A stretch of 49,708 nt of DNA from an uncultured Anaerolineae bacterium (GTDB lineage Bacteria; Chloroflexota; Anaerolineae; Aggregatilineales; UBA2796): the NCBI GenBank assembly GCA_938005675.1, contig CALKXH010000082.1, forward strand, positions 1 to 49,708. The letters run 5' to 3'. Shown one piece after another: positions 1-10,944 of the stretch. Both the position numbers and the translations under genes were made by a program. Position 1 is the stretch's first letter, and every line of letters begins with the position of its first letter. Under the pieces are notes generated by a model. The model worked only from the letters and a program-made list of their open reading frames with translations, was not told the DNA's origin and did not search any database.

Positions 1-1
1 C

Positions 2-262
2 ACCGCCAACCTCGCCGCCCTGATCGCCGCCGAGGGCAAGCGCGTGGGCGTCGTCGATACCGACATTCAATCGCCGAGCATTCATGTGCTGCTGGGGTTG
101 GAAGAAGAGCAGATGAACCTGACCCTGAACGACTATCTGTCGAGGCGCTGCGCGATCAAAGCTGAGGACGAGCCGCCCGCCTCGCCGCCGCCCAAGCGTC
201 CGAAAGTCGTCGGCAAGCTTTTTGAGGAACTCTCGGCTGACCCACCTGATGAGACTGAGTGA
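2..262 (+). CDS. MinD/ParA-like ATPase, 5' end outside window, apparently shortened
   Basis: The reading frame is open from base 2, so the gene starts outside the window and the Walker A loop is not visible. The residues seen match the N-terminal half of MinD/ParA ATPases: a helix rich in Ala/Leu, then strand VGVVDTDIQSPSIHVLLG, the conserved Asp-containing switch segment after the P-loop. These ATPases are normally about 250-300 residues. Here the family-like sequence stops soon after LNDYLSRRCAI and runs into a Pro/Lys-rich tail (PPASPPPKRPK) and then TGA. No later MinD segments follow in any plus frame, because the next gene begins at once. It may be a real short protein, a deletion product or an assembly join. 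The ATPase family call is fairly sure, the function is not. Confidence 0.6.
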   Translation, partial: TANLAALIAAEGKRVGVVDTDIQSPSIHVLLGLEEEQMNLTLNDYLSRRCAIKAEDEPPASPPPKRPKVVGKLFEELSADPPDETE

Positions 263-300
263 TCCGCATCATATTGAGATCATATTGAGAGAGGATGCCT

Positions 301-2280
301 GTGCCTGCCCAACCGTTTCCGAGCTTAGAAGAGCTGCTCACGCTGGCGCGGCATGAGTCGACGACTCAGATGGATTACTACATCGGCGTGGAACATCTGC
401 TCTTGGCGCTGCTGCGCATTGAGGGCGGCGTCGCCGCGCACGTCTTCGCCCAGCAGGATTCCTCCAGCAGCTATGTGCGTTTCATCACGCAGAGCGGCAG
501 CAACTTTGCCGAAAAGAACTTTTTGGGCATTCCCACCCCGCGCGCCAGCCGCGTGATCGCCAAAGCGCAGAGCTACATCGAGCGCGGTATGCAGCCCGAT
601 GAGCGCGCCTTGCTGATCGCCCTGCTGGAGGAGCGCGATAGCTTGGTCATCCAGCGCATCCTGCACAATCTCAACGTCAAGCGCGGACGCTTGCTCAAAG
701 CCGCGCGCGAATGGCAGCCTCACGCCGCCACCGACTTCAGCCTACCGCCGCTCGAAATCGCCAACAACGACCCGCGCTACAGCCCATCGCCCGACGAACT
801 CGCCATCATTCAGCAAATCTTTCGCACCAGCAGGCGTGTGATCATCGAACGTTTGCTCTCTTCAGAGGGCAACTCCTACAGCGGCGCACGCGTGCTGTTG
901 GTGCGCGCCTTCGATGCGCACAGGCGCGAGCAATCGCCCTCGGTCGTCAAGCTGCACGAGCGCCGCCACGTGCTGTGGGAGAAGCTGCGCTACGACGAGT
1001 ACGTGCGCGATAAACTGCCCGCCAACACCTCGCGCATCGTCAGGGAGGCGTTGCCAGAGAAAAATCCGATTGGCGGCTTGAAGTACTCCTTCGTGCAGGG
1101 TCATCTCGATGCCCGCTCCATCACCCTGCGCGATTTCGCGCTCAGCCAGCCGCCTCAAGCCGTGGCGCAGCTGCTGCGCGAGAAGCTCTACGGCGCTTTC
1201 GGCAGCACGTGGTGGAATCAACGCACCAGCTACAACTTCACCATCTGGCAGGAATACGATCTGCTGCTGCCGCCCGTTCTGGAGCTGGAGGCGCTGCCCA
1301 AAGCGCCGCTCGGCGCGCGCAAAATCCAACCGCTGCACGATGTGCTGCGCGCTGAGGGCGCTTTCCGCGCTGATGAGCCGATCAGCCTGATCAACTTCAC
1401 CGTCCTGAAGAGCAAGCCCGCTCAGAACAACACCGTCCAGCTGGTGGCGGGCGGCAACGCCGAGGCGATGAACCTCGCCCTGCGCGTGGATGTGCGCAAC
1501 GTCGATCTCGCCGCCTACCCGAACTTGCAACGCGGCGTGGTCTTGCAGCGAATAGACGGCAGAGTCATCCGCACGCGCGACGACATCCTGCAAGAGCGAG
1601 TCCTCGCGCTTGCCCCCGACTTCGACTTCATCAGCGATCGGCTGCCGCCGCAGCCCGCTTTGCCCGTGTGCCTACCCAATCCGCTGCGCAACTACCGCGC
1701 GCTGCTGGATGAGCAGCTCAACGGCTCATTTTGCTGTATGCACGGCGATTTGCACGTCGGCAACATCCTGATCGGGCGCAACAACGAGGCGTGGCTGATC
1801 GATTTCGAATGGACGCGCGACGGACATACCCTCTTCGATTGGGCGACCCTCGAAATGAGCCTGCTCTTGGAGCTGCTCGCGCCGCAACTGCCCGACTCGT
1901 GGGCGGCGGCGTGGGCAGCCCTCGCCCCGCTTGAACGGCTCAATCGGCTGTGCTACGCCGAGCCGCACGCGCTGCAGGGCGAGCCGTTCAGCGCCGATCA
2001 GCCCTACGCCCAAGCCCTCATCCCCGTCGTCGAGGTGCGCCGCGTTGCTGCGGGCTTATTGCAGCGCGGCAACTGGGCGGAATACCTGATCCCGCTGGGC
2101 TTGATGGCGCTGCGCGCGCTCGGCTGGCAGGAACGTCCGTTGGCGGCGCGCCGCTTTGCCTACTTGCTGGCTGCGCTCGCCATCCACAGCAGCCGCGAAG
2201 CCCAGTCGCATTATCTGAGGTCGCGCGCCGAAGAGGGCGATCGAACGGATACGCCCACGGCGCAGCAAACTCCAGCCTGA
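301..2280 (+). CDS. Clp_N domain fused to APH-like kinase domain
   Basis: About 659 residues. Residues ~5-140 resemble the double Clp N-terminal repeat: YIGVEHLLLALLR matches the YVGTEHLLLGLIR of the ClpC at 6844, followed by a more divergent second repeat. Residues ~380-600 carry an aminoglycoside-phosphotransferase/choline-kinase-like core: HGDLHVGNIL (H481, catalytic Asp and Asn) and LIDFEW (metal-binding Asp501). So it probably binds ClpC-type clients or adaptors and phosphorylates an unknown substrate. That role is inference. A GAGAGAGG ribosome site at 287-294 abuts an in-frame ATG at 295 but sits 6 bases before GTG 301, so GTG 301 is preferred; ATG 295 would add two residues. No signal peptide or membrane segment is seen. 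Confidence 0.7.
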   Translation: MPAQPFPSLEELLTLARHESTTQMDYYIGVEHLLLALLRIEGGVAAHVFAQQDSSSSYVRFITQSGSNFAEKNFLGIPTPRASRVIAKAQSYIERGMQPDERALLIALLEERDSLVIQRILHNLNVKRGRLLKAAREWQPHAATDFSLPPLEIANNDPRYSPSPDELAIIQQIFRTSRRVIIERLLSSEGNSYSGARVLLVRAFDAHRREQSPSVVKLHERRHVLWEKLRYDEYVRDKLPANTSRIVREALPEKNPIGGLKYSFVQGHLDARSITLRDFALSQPPQAVAQLLREKLYGAFGSTWWNQRTSYNFTIWQEYDLLLPPVLELEALPKAPLGARKIQPLHDVLRAEGAFRADEPISLINFTVLKSKPAQNNTVQLVAGGNAEAMNLALRVDVRNVDLAAYPNLQRGVVLQRIDGRVIRTRDDILQERVLALAPDFDFISDRLPPQPALPVCLPNPLRNYRALLDEQLNGSFCCMHGDLHVGNILIGRNNEAWLIDFEWTRDGHTLFDWATLEMSLLLELLAPQLPDSWAAAWAALAPLERLNRLCYAEPHALQGEPFSADQPYAQALIPVVEVRRVAAGLLQRGNWAEYLIPLGLMALRALGWQERPLAARRFAYLLAALAIHSSREAQSHYLRSRAEEGDRTDTPTAQQTPA

Positions 2281-2299
2281 TCGGATATACTGGTTGCTC

Positions 2300-2794
2300 A
2301 TGACGGACCGACGCGAGCCTTCCACACCCATTCGGCAAGCCGTGCCGCAATTGCCGTGGCGCTCGCCCACGCAGGCGGTGGCGATCATCGTGCTGATCAT
2401 GATCGTGGCGATCTTCATCGGCGCGCTCTACCTTGCCCAGGCAACCGTCACCGCCACGACGGGCAGCAGTTTGTTGGAGCTGCAGCGCACGCGCGAGTTC
2501 TTGCAGCGCGCCATCAGCGATATGCAAGCGCAGATCGCCCAGCAGCGCAACATCAACACCTTGCGCGGACGGGCGCAGCAGCTGGGCTTCAGCGCGGCGG
2601 GCGCCCAAGACCTCGAATACATCGTGGTGGAGGGCTACTCGCCTCTGCGCGCCACGCCGACGCCCGCCCTCGTGCCCACGCCGACTTTGATCTATGACGA
2701 GACCTTTGAAGGCTGGGTGCGCCAACAGTGGGACGCCCTGCTGCGCCAATTCGAGCAATGGATGAACGGCGGCAACCCGCCGCAGGAGCGCTGA
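2300..2794 (+). CDS. FtsL/DivIC-like septum formation protein
   Basis: 164 residues with a short basic cytoplasmic N-terminus, one transmembrane helix at about residues 28-50 (AVAIIVLIMIVAIFIGALYL) and then a Gln/Arg/Leu-rich coiled coil (~residues 58-95) ending near a Gly-rich turn, the usual FtsL/DivIC plan. A Pro/Thr-rich tail follows. In the division complex such proteins bridge FtsB/FtsQ and the FtsI-FtsW synthase. The gene lies 2 bases before ftsI, which supports the role, although sequence identity in this family is always weak. ATG 2300 is chosen over the in-frame TTG at 2294. Confidence 0.65.
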   Translation: MTDRREPSTPIRQAVPQLPWRSPTQAVAIIVLIMIVAIFIGALYLAQATVTATTGSSLLELQRTREFLQRAISDMQAQIAQQRNINTLRGRAQQLGFSAAGAQDLEYIVVEGYSPLRATPTPALVPTPTLIYDETFEGWVRQQWDALLRQFEQWMNGGNPPQER

Positions 2795-2796
2795 TC

Positions 2797-4539
2797 ATGC
2801 GAACCAGCTTCAGCCGCAGACTCTCTCTCCTCACTTTTGTGATCATTGTGACGGGCGTGCTGCTCTTTGCGCGCCTCGCCTCTTTCCAGTTCCAGCTGGA
2901 TGTCGCCGCCTATCTGCAGCGCATCGCCAGCAGCAACTATCGCACCATCAACGACCGTTTCCCCGAGCGCGGGCGCATCTACGACCGCAACGGCGAGCTG
3001 CTGGCTGCCAACACGACCGAGTACCGCATCGGCATCAGCCCGGTCTACATCTCGGATAAGGCGCGCCTCGCCCGCGAGCTGGCTGAGGCGCTCGGCGAGG
3101 ATGAGGCGTACATCCTGCGCCTCGCCAACAGCCGCGCCCCTTATGAGTTGGTCACTCGCCAGCCCGTCAGCGCGGAGGTGGCGCAAAAAGTGGCGCGTCT
3201 GAACCTCCTAGCCGTCACCATCGATCCGGAGCCGAAGCGCATCTATCCGCACAACAGCCTCGCCGCCCACGTGATCGGCTTCGTGGGCTGGGAGGGCAAC
3301 CTGCGGCGCGGCTACGTCGGCGTGGAGGGCGGCTACAACGACGATCTAGCCGGGCAGAGCCGCATCACCGAGCGCAGCCGCATCCCCTTCGATCCGATCT
3401 TGGGCGAATCGCCCCCGCCCGGACGCGATATCTACCTGACCATCGACCGTAGCATCCAGCACCTTGCCGAGAGCGAGCTGTACGATGCCATCAATCGCTA
3501 TGGCGCGGTCGGCGGCACGATCCTGATCATGAATCCGCGCACGGGCGAGGTGCTGGCGATGGCTTCCTACCCCACCTTCGATCCGAACGTCTACTTCCGC
3601 GCCAGCAAAGAGACCATCCGCAACCCCGCCATCAGCGATACCTACGAGCCCGGCTCGGTCTTCAAGATCGTCACGGCTGCCTTAGCGCTGGAGTCGGGCA
3701 AGGTCTCGGAGGATTCGACCTACTACGAGGGTAGCCCCTTCCGCGTGGTCGGCGGCAGGCGCGTCTACAACTGGGATCGGGCGGCGCACGGCTCCCAGAG
3801 CTTTGTGGATATCCTCGTGCGCTCGTGGAATCTGGGCACGACTTGGCTGGCGGTCGATGTGCTCGGTCCGACTGAGTTCTACGAGGGCTTGCGCCGCTTC
3901 GGAGTCGGGCAGCCGACCGGCATCGACCTCGAAGGCGAGGCGGCGGGCATCCTGCGCCTGCCCAACGACCTGTACTGGAGCGACTCCGACCTCGCCACCA
4001 ACAGCTTCGGGCAAGGCTTGACGGTCACGCCGCTGCAGATGCTCTCCTTTGTGAACGTGATCGCCAACGGCGGGCAGATGATGCAGCCGCACGTGCGCCT
4101 GAAGACCGTCGATGGCGAGCGCGAGTACTACGCCGTGCCCGCCGCCGTGCGCACGCCCGTCTCAGCCGACGTCGCCCGCCGCATCACCGATATCATGGTG
4201 CAAGTCGTCAACGTCGGCGAGGGCAAGGAGGCGCGCGTGCCCGGTTACACCATCGCCGGCAAGACCGGCACCGCCCAAATCTACTGCGCCACTTGTCCCG
4301 GTCTGTACGATCCCGAACTGAGCATGGCGACCTTCGTCGGCTTTTTGCCCGCCGACGAGCCGCGCGTGAGCATCCTGATCAAGCTCGATAAGGTCGGGCG
4401 CTACGCCAGCGAGACGGCTGCGCCCGCTTTTGCGCAGCTGGTGCGCCGTCTGGTGGTGCTGATGAACATCCCGACCGACGCCCAACGGGCTGAGTTGCGC
4501 GCGCAGGGCGGCGATACCAGCCTGATCGTCAAGCGTTAG
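2797..4539 (+). CDS. ftsI: Class B penicillin-binding protein, division transpeptidase FtsI
   Basis: 580 residues. An N-terminal membrane anchor (about residues 10-30) is followed by the PBP dimerisation domain and a transpeptidase domain. All three active-site motifs are present: SVFK (nucleophile Ser287), SWN (Ser343) and KTGTAQ (Lys489). It cross-links peptidoglycan outside the membrane, at the septum if it pairs with the FtsL-like protein just upstream. ATG 2797 is chosen because CAGGAG lies about 10 bases before it and the anchor starts right after. An upstream in-frame start at 2728 would overlap the FtsL-like gene. There is no PASTA domain. MrdA (PBP2) is the alternative, but the FtsL neighbour favours FtsI. 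Confidence 0.9.
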   Translation: MRTSFSRRLSLLTFVIIVTGVLLFARLASFQFQLDVAAYLQRIASSNYRTINDRFPERGRIYDRNGELLAANTTEYRIGISPVYISDKARLARELAEALGEDEAYILRLANSRAPYELVTRQPVSAEVAQKVARLNLLAVTIDPEPKRIYPHNSLAAHVIGFVGWEGNLRRGYVGVEGGYNDDLAGQSRITERSRIPFDPILGESPPPGRDIYLTIDRSIQHLAESELYDAINRYGAVGGTILIMNPRTGEVLAMASYPTFDPNVYFRASKETIRNPAISDTYEPGSVFKIVTAALALESGKVSEDSTYYEGSPFRVVGGRRVYNWDRAAHGSQSFVDILVRSWNLGTTWLAVDVLGPTEFYEGLRRFGVGQPTGIDLEGEAAGILRLPNDLYWSDSDLATNSFGQGLTVTPLQMLSFVNVIANGGQMMQPHVRLKTVDGEREYYAVPAAVRTPVSADVARRITDIMVQVVNVGEGKEARVPGYTIAGKTGTAQIYCATCPGLYDPELSMATFVGFLPADEPRVSILIKLDKVGRYASETAAPAFAQLVRRLVVLMNIPTDAQRAELRAQGGDTSLIVKR

Positions 4540-4544
4540 CGCCC

Positions 4545-5273
4545 ATGAGCGCCTACACCCAGACTCCGCGCTATCGGCGCTGTCAGGCGCTCTTCGATCA
4601 GCGCTATCCGAACTTCGTCAACGCCGGCCAGCGCTACGCCGAATGGTTATCCGCGGCGCTCACGCCCGACTCGACCGTCCTGGACGTCGGCTGCGGGCGC
4701 GACTCCCTAGCGGGGCACGCCCTCCGCCGCGCGCGACGCAGCGCGGGCGTCGACCTCGTGGCGGACGATCTGCGCCACAATCGCGCAGTGCAGCTGCCCG
4801 TCCTCGCCACCGCCTACCAGCTGCCCTTCCGCGCCCAGAGCTTCGATGTGATCGCCTCGCAATGGGTGGTGGAGCATTTCCCCGATCCAGCGCGCGCCTT
4901 CGGCGAGATGGCGCGCGTGCTGCGCCCGAACGGCTCGCTCATCCTGCTGACCACCAACGCGCACAACTACGTGCCGCTGCTCAGCCGCCTTGTGCCGAGC
5001 GCGGCGCGTCACTTCGCCCTCAGACGGCTGCTGCGCCGCCCCGCCCACGAGTCGCACCCGACCTTCTACCGCGCCAACACCGCCAAGGCGCTCAACGCGC
5101 TCGCCGAGCGCTGCGGGCTGCGCATCGCTCAGATTGAGTACATCGGCAACCCGTTCTACATGGCGTTCTCCGTGCCGCTCTTCAGACTCGCCCTGCTCTA
5201 CGAGCGCCTGACCGACTCGCCGCGCCTGCGCCGCTTCAAGCTCTACTTGCTGGCACACCTGCGCAAGGCGTAA
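4545..5273 (+). CDS. Class I SAM-dependent methyltransferase
   Basis: 242 residues with a Rossmann methyltransferase core. Motif I is VLDVGCGRDS (about residues 46-55), the acidic residue after the second strand is in GVDLVADD, and the post-motif stretch is FDVIASQWVVEHFPDP, typical of Methyltransf_11/UbiE-like enzymes. It starts 5 bases after ftsI stops, so the two are probably co-transcribed. The substrate cannot be read from the sequence. The basic C-terminal helices resemble small-molecule or lipid methyltransferases more than RNA ones, but this is only an impression. Confidence 0.8.
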   Translation: MSAYTQTPRYRRCQALFDQRYPNFVNAGQRYAEWLSAALTPDSTVLDVGCGRDSLAGHALRRARRSAGVDLVADDLRHNRAVQLPVLATAYQLPFRAQSFDVIASQWVVEHFPDPARAFGEMARVLRPNGSLILLTTNAHNYVPLLSRLVPSAARHFALRRLLRRPAHESHPTFYRANTAKALNALAERCGLRIAQIEYIGNPFYMAFSVPLFRLALLYERLTDSPRLRRFKLYLLAHLRKA

Positions 5274-5318
5274 GAATGCAGCGCTTCGCGCCCTCCAGCT
5301 TTACGTTCGCTAGTTTGA

Positions 5319-5348
5319 TTGACAAACGTCTATTTAATTCGCTAGACT
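5319..5348 (+). promoter_or_regulatory. Sigma-70-type promoter of the DUF3179 gene
   Basis: TTGACA (5319-5324), 18 bases, then TAGACT (5343-5348). Transcription should begin near 5355, only about six bases before ATG 5361, so the mRNA may be nearly leaderless; the AGAGG at 5350-5354 would then fall outside or at the edge of the transcript. Confidence 0.5.
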
Positions 5349-5360
5349 GAGAGGTACGGC

Positions 5361-6527
5361 ATGGGGAAACACAAAGGGTTAGCGCTGCTGATCAGCGCGT
5401 TGGGTTTATGGGTGGTGAGCATGAGTACGGTCATGCACGCGCAACAAGGCAACTGCGGCGACCCGTTCAAGGATGCGGGTCGGCTGCGTTTTTCAACAGC
5501 CTTCTGGCAGAAGACCGATTTTTGCAAGCATAGCGTCCCTTACAGCGAAATTTTCAGCGGCGGTCCGCCGCCCGACGGCATCCCGCCCATCGACCGCCCC
5601 CAATTCGAGTCAGTGGAGGCGGCAGCCGACTGGCTGAGCGCGCAATCGCCCGTCATCGCCCTGCAGATCGATGGCGACGTGCGCGCCTACCCCTTGGCGA
5701 TCCTGATCTGGCACGAGATCGTCAACGATACAGTCGGCGGCGTGCCTGTGGCGGTCACTTTTTGCCCGCTGTGCAATAGCTCGCTGGTCTTTGATCGGCA
5801 AGTCAACGGGCAGGCGCTGCGTTTCGGCGTCTCCGGCAACCTGCGCAAGAGCGATCTGATCATGTGGGATGAACAGACGCAGAGCTGGTGGCAACAGATC
5901 ACCGGCGAGGCAATCGTGGGCGAGCTGACCGGCACGCGCCTACAACTGATCAGCTCGCAGGTGGTCAGCTTCGAGGTTTTTCGTCGGACTTTCCCCAACG
6001 GCAAGGTGCTGAGCCGCCAAACCGGTCACGATCGCAGCTACGGGCGCAATCCCTACACCAGCTACGACTCGAATCCGCGCCCGTTTTTGTTCGAGGGCGA
6101 GATCGACCCGCGCCTGCCCGCCACGGAGCACGTCCTGGCCGGCATCATCGATGGCATCGCCATCGCCTATCCGTTCAGCCTGCTGGCGCAGGAGGGGGTG
6201 ATCAACGACGCGATCGGGAGCGTGCCAGTGGTGGCATTCTGGCAGGATGGCGCCGTGAGCGCCCTCGATCGCAGCGAGATCGATAGCTCGCGGCGGGTGG
6301 GCATGGCGGCGCTCTACGAGCGGACGGTCGAGGGGCGCGTGCTGACCTTCGAGCTGAGCAAGGATGGCGGTCTGCGCGACGTGGAGACGGGCAGCACGTG
6401 GGACGTCTTCGGACGGGCAACCGAAGGCGCGTTGGCGGGCAAGCAACTGCTGCGCGCCTTCGCCAATCCGCATTTTTGGTTCGCTTGGGCGGCTTTCCAG
6501 CCGCAGACGCGCCTCTACGGGCAGTGA
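5361..6527 (+). CDS. Secreted DUF3179 protein
   Basis: 388 residues. It begins with a signal peptide (basic start, hydrophobic ISALGLWVVSMSTVMHA, Ala-x-Ala-like site before QQGN). The rest matches DUF3179 proteins: a YPLAILIWHEIVND block, the Cys-containing VTFCPLCNSSLVFDR motif and a second repeat-like half with AYPFSLLAQEGVINDAIG. No biochemical role is known for this family. The conserved CPLC pair hints at metal or thiol chemistry. The gene has its own promoter and is followed by a 316-base non-coding gap, so it is probably a single transcription unit. Confidence 0.8.
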   Translation: MGKHKGLALLISALGLWVVSMSTVMHAQQGNCGDPFKDAGRLRFSTAFWQKTDFCKHSVPYSEIFSGGPPPDGIPPIDRPQFESVEAAADWLSAQSPVIALQIDGDVRAYPLAILIWHEIVNDTVGGVPVAVTFCPLCNSSLVFDRQVNGQALRFGVSGNLRKSDLIMWDEQTQSWWQQITGEAIVGELTGTRLQLISSQVVSFEVFRRTFPNGKVLSRQTGHDRSYGRNPYTSYDSNPRPFLFEGEIDPRLPATEHVLAGIIDGIAIAYPFSLLAQEGVINDAIGSVPVVAFWQDGAVSALDRSEIDSSRRVGMAALYERTVEGRVLTFELSKDGGLRDVETGSTWDVFGRATEGALAGKQLLRAFANPHFWFAWAAFQPQTRLYGQ

Positions 6528-6843
6528 GCGCCCTCCGCGCGCGGGGCGTTGGCGCGCCGCAAGCCGACGCCCCACCGATTCGCCCCTCCAGCTGCCTTGA
6601 CATTCTCTTACAAAAAAATAGGCAGGCGGGACTCGTCAGAGCGCCTTGTTGTGCGTATAATATACGTACAATCTAGCGCGCAATCTGGCGCTAGACTCAA
6701 CGCATAGCGCTCGAAATGGCTGATTTCCCGACTTGCGCCGCGTCCCAAATTCAGTTTGGCGCAATCGCCCAAAGTGTGGAAAGACGAGCCTTTCGTGATT
6801 GACAATGTCGTGGAAAAAAGCAGGGCGATGGAGGTAGTTCGAC
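6528..6843 (+). promoter_or_regulatory. Non-coding clpC upstream region with a palindromic -10 and inverted repeat
   Basis: No supportable gene lies here. A perfect TATAAT at 6656-6661 is the centre of the palindrome CGTATA-a-TATACG (6654-6666). It is followed by an inverted repeat, TCTAGCGC (6672-6679) and GCGCTAGA (6688-6695) with an 8-base spacer. No convincing -35 is seen. The transcript start would fall at about 6668, so the repeat would sit in the first bases of a ~175-base clpC leader, as an operator or RNA hairpin. It is not a match to CIRCE (HrcA) or to the CtsR box. Confidence 0.45.
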
Positions 6844-9414
<2,571 letters not shown>

Positions 9415-9434
9415 CCCTTCGCACCTCTGAGGCA

Positions 9435-9465
9435 CACAGAGCGGCATATGCCGCTCTGTGTTTTT
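9435..9465 (+). terminator. Intrinsic terminator after clpC
   Basis: A perfect 26-base palindrome at 9435-9460 (13-base arms, CACAGAGCGGCAT and its complement) is followed by TTTTT at 9461-9465. It ends the clpC unit. Confidence 0.9.
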
Positions 9466-9574
9466 GCGCCTTGCGATACTTTTCACAAGTCTGAGAGGTT
9501 TTGAGAGCTTTTTAGCCCTATCATGCCTCGCCGAGCGCTAGGCGCTTCGCCCCGATGCGTTCAGAATTAGAGTC

Positions 9575-10879
9575 ATGAGCGAAAAACAACCGAAATCCAG
9601 CCGCCTGCCCGCCTTCTATCAGCGCAGCCTCGCCGAGCGCATGGCGATCCTCGCCGAATGGGCGGACTTGAGCGCCGAAGAGCGCGCCGCCCTCGCTGGC
9701 AGCGCAGGTCTGAGCGCCGACCAAGCCGATCACATGATCGAGAACGCGGTGGGAGTCTACGCCTTGCCGCTGGGCATCGCCACTAACTTCCTGATCAACG
9801 GGCGCGATCACCTCGTGCCGATGGCGATAGAAGAGCCGAGCGTGGTAGCCGCCTGCAGCTACGCCGCCAAGCTGATTCGGGCGGGCGGCGGCTTCGCGGC
9901 GGGCAGCGATGAGCCGATCATGATCGGTCAGCTGCAAGTGCTGGACATCCCCGACGCGCACGAGGCAGCTGAGCGCGTCCTCGCCGCGCGCGAGCGCCTG
10001 CTGGCTGCCGCCAACGACCCGACCTCCTCGATTGTGCGGCGCGGCGGCGGCGCCCGCGACCTCGTCGTGCGCCCCTTCCCTCAGACGCCGCTCGGCGCGA
10101 TGCTGGTCGTGCATCTGCACTACGACGTGCGCGACGCGATGGGCGCCAACGCCATCAACACCGCCTGCGAGCAGATCGCGCCGCTCTTGGCGGAACTCAG
10201 CGGCGGGCGCGTGCATCTGCGCATCCTCAGCAACCTGAGCGATCAGCGCACAGCCTGGGCAACTTGCCGCATCCCCGCCGCCGAGCTCGCCACGCCGACC
10301 CTCACGGGCGAGCAAGTGGCGCGCGCCATCGTGGAGGCGGCGGTCTTCGCCCAAGTCGACCCGTACCGCGCCGCCACGCACAACAAGGGCATCATGAACG
10401 GCATCGACGCGGTCTGCATCGCCACGGGCAACGATTGGCGCGCGTTGGAGGCGGGCGCGCACGCCTACGCCGCCCGCGAGGGGCGCTACACCAGCCTGAC
10501 GCGCTGGTGGCAAGCTGAAGATGGCGCTCTGTGCGGCGAGCTGCGCTTGCCGCTGGCAGTTGGCACGGTTGGCGGCGCCACGCGCGTACATCCCGCCGCC
10601 AAAGCCGCACTCAAGCTGCTGGGCGTCCAGAGCGCCCGCCAACTGGCAGAGGTGATGGTCTGCGTCGGCTTGGCTCAGAACTTGGCGGCGATCCGCGCGC
10701 TGGCAACCGAAGGCATCCAGCGCGGTCACATGAGCCTGCACGCCCGCCAAATGGCGGTCGCCGCCGGCGCCCGCGCGGATCAGGTGGCGCAAGTGGTGGC
10801 GCAACTCTTGGCGGAGGGCAACATCCGCTTGGAGCGCGCCAAACAGATCGTCGCGGCGCTGAGCGCGCAGGGCGGCTGA
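9575..10879 (+). CDS. mvaA: Hydroxymethylglutaryl-CoA reductase, class II type
   Basis: 434 residues, close to the class II (Pseudomonas mevalonii-type) enzymes. It reduces HMG-CoA to mevalonate. Visible motifs are ENAVGVYALPLG, NGRDHLVPMAIEEPSVVAA (catalytic Glu), HNKGIMNGIDAV (catalytic Lys), ATGND (catalytic Asp) and GHMSLHAR (catalytic His). It is first in a three-gene set with HMG-CoA synthase and a thiolase homologue, so here it works in mevalonate synthesis for isoprenoids despite the degradative name often given to the class. ATG 9575 has only a weak AGAG ribosome site. Confidence 0.95.
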   Translation: MSEKQPKSSRLPAFYQRSLAERMAILAEWADLSAEERAALAGSAGLSADQADHMIENAVGVYALPLGIATNFLINGRDHLVPMAIEEPSVVAACSYAAKLIRAGGGFAAGSDEPIMIGQLQVLDIPDAHEAAERVLAARERLLAAANDPTSSIVRRGGGARDLVVRPFPQTPLGAMLVVHLHYDVRDAMGANAINTACEQIAPLLAELSGGRVHLRILSNLSDQRTAWATCRIPAAELATPTLTGEQVARAIVEAAVFAQVDPYRAATHNKGIMNGIDAVCIATGNDWRALEAGAHAYAAREGRYTSLTRWWQAEDGALCGELRLPLAVGTVGGATRVHPAAKAALKLLGVQSARQLAEVMVCVGLAQNLAAIRALATEGIQRGHMSLHARQMAVAAGARADQVAQVVAQLLAEGNIRLERAKQIVAALSAQGG

Positions 10880-10944
10880 GCTTTTTCACAGCCAATTTCC
10901 CTCGCCCACAACGGTGAGCTATACACAGCAACGGAGTGCTGAAC

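Noticed and set aside
6654..6695. CIRCE or CtsR operator upstream of clpC
   Set aside because: The repeats do not match the TTAGCACTC-N9-GAGTGCTAA or the tandem GGTCAAA pattern; kept only as an unassigned repeat.
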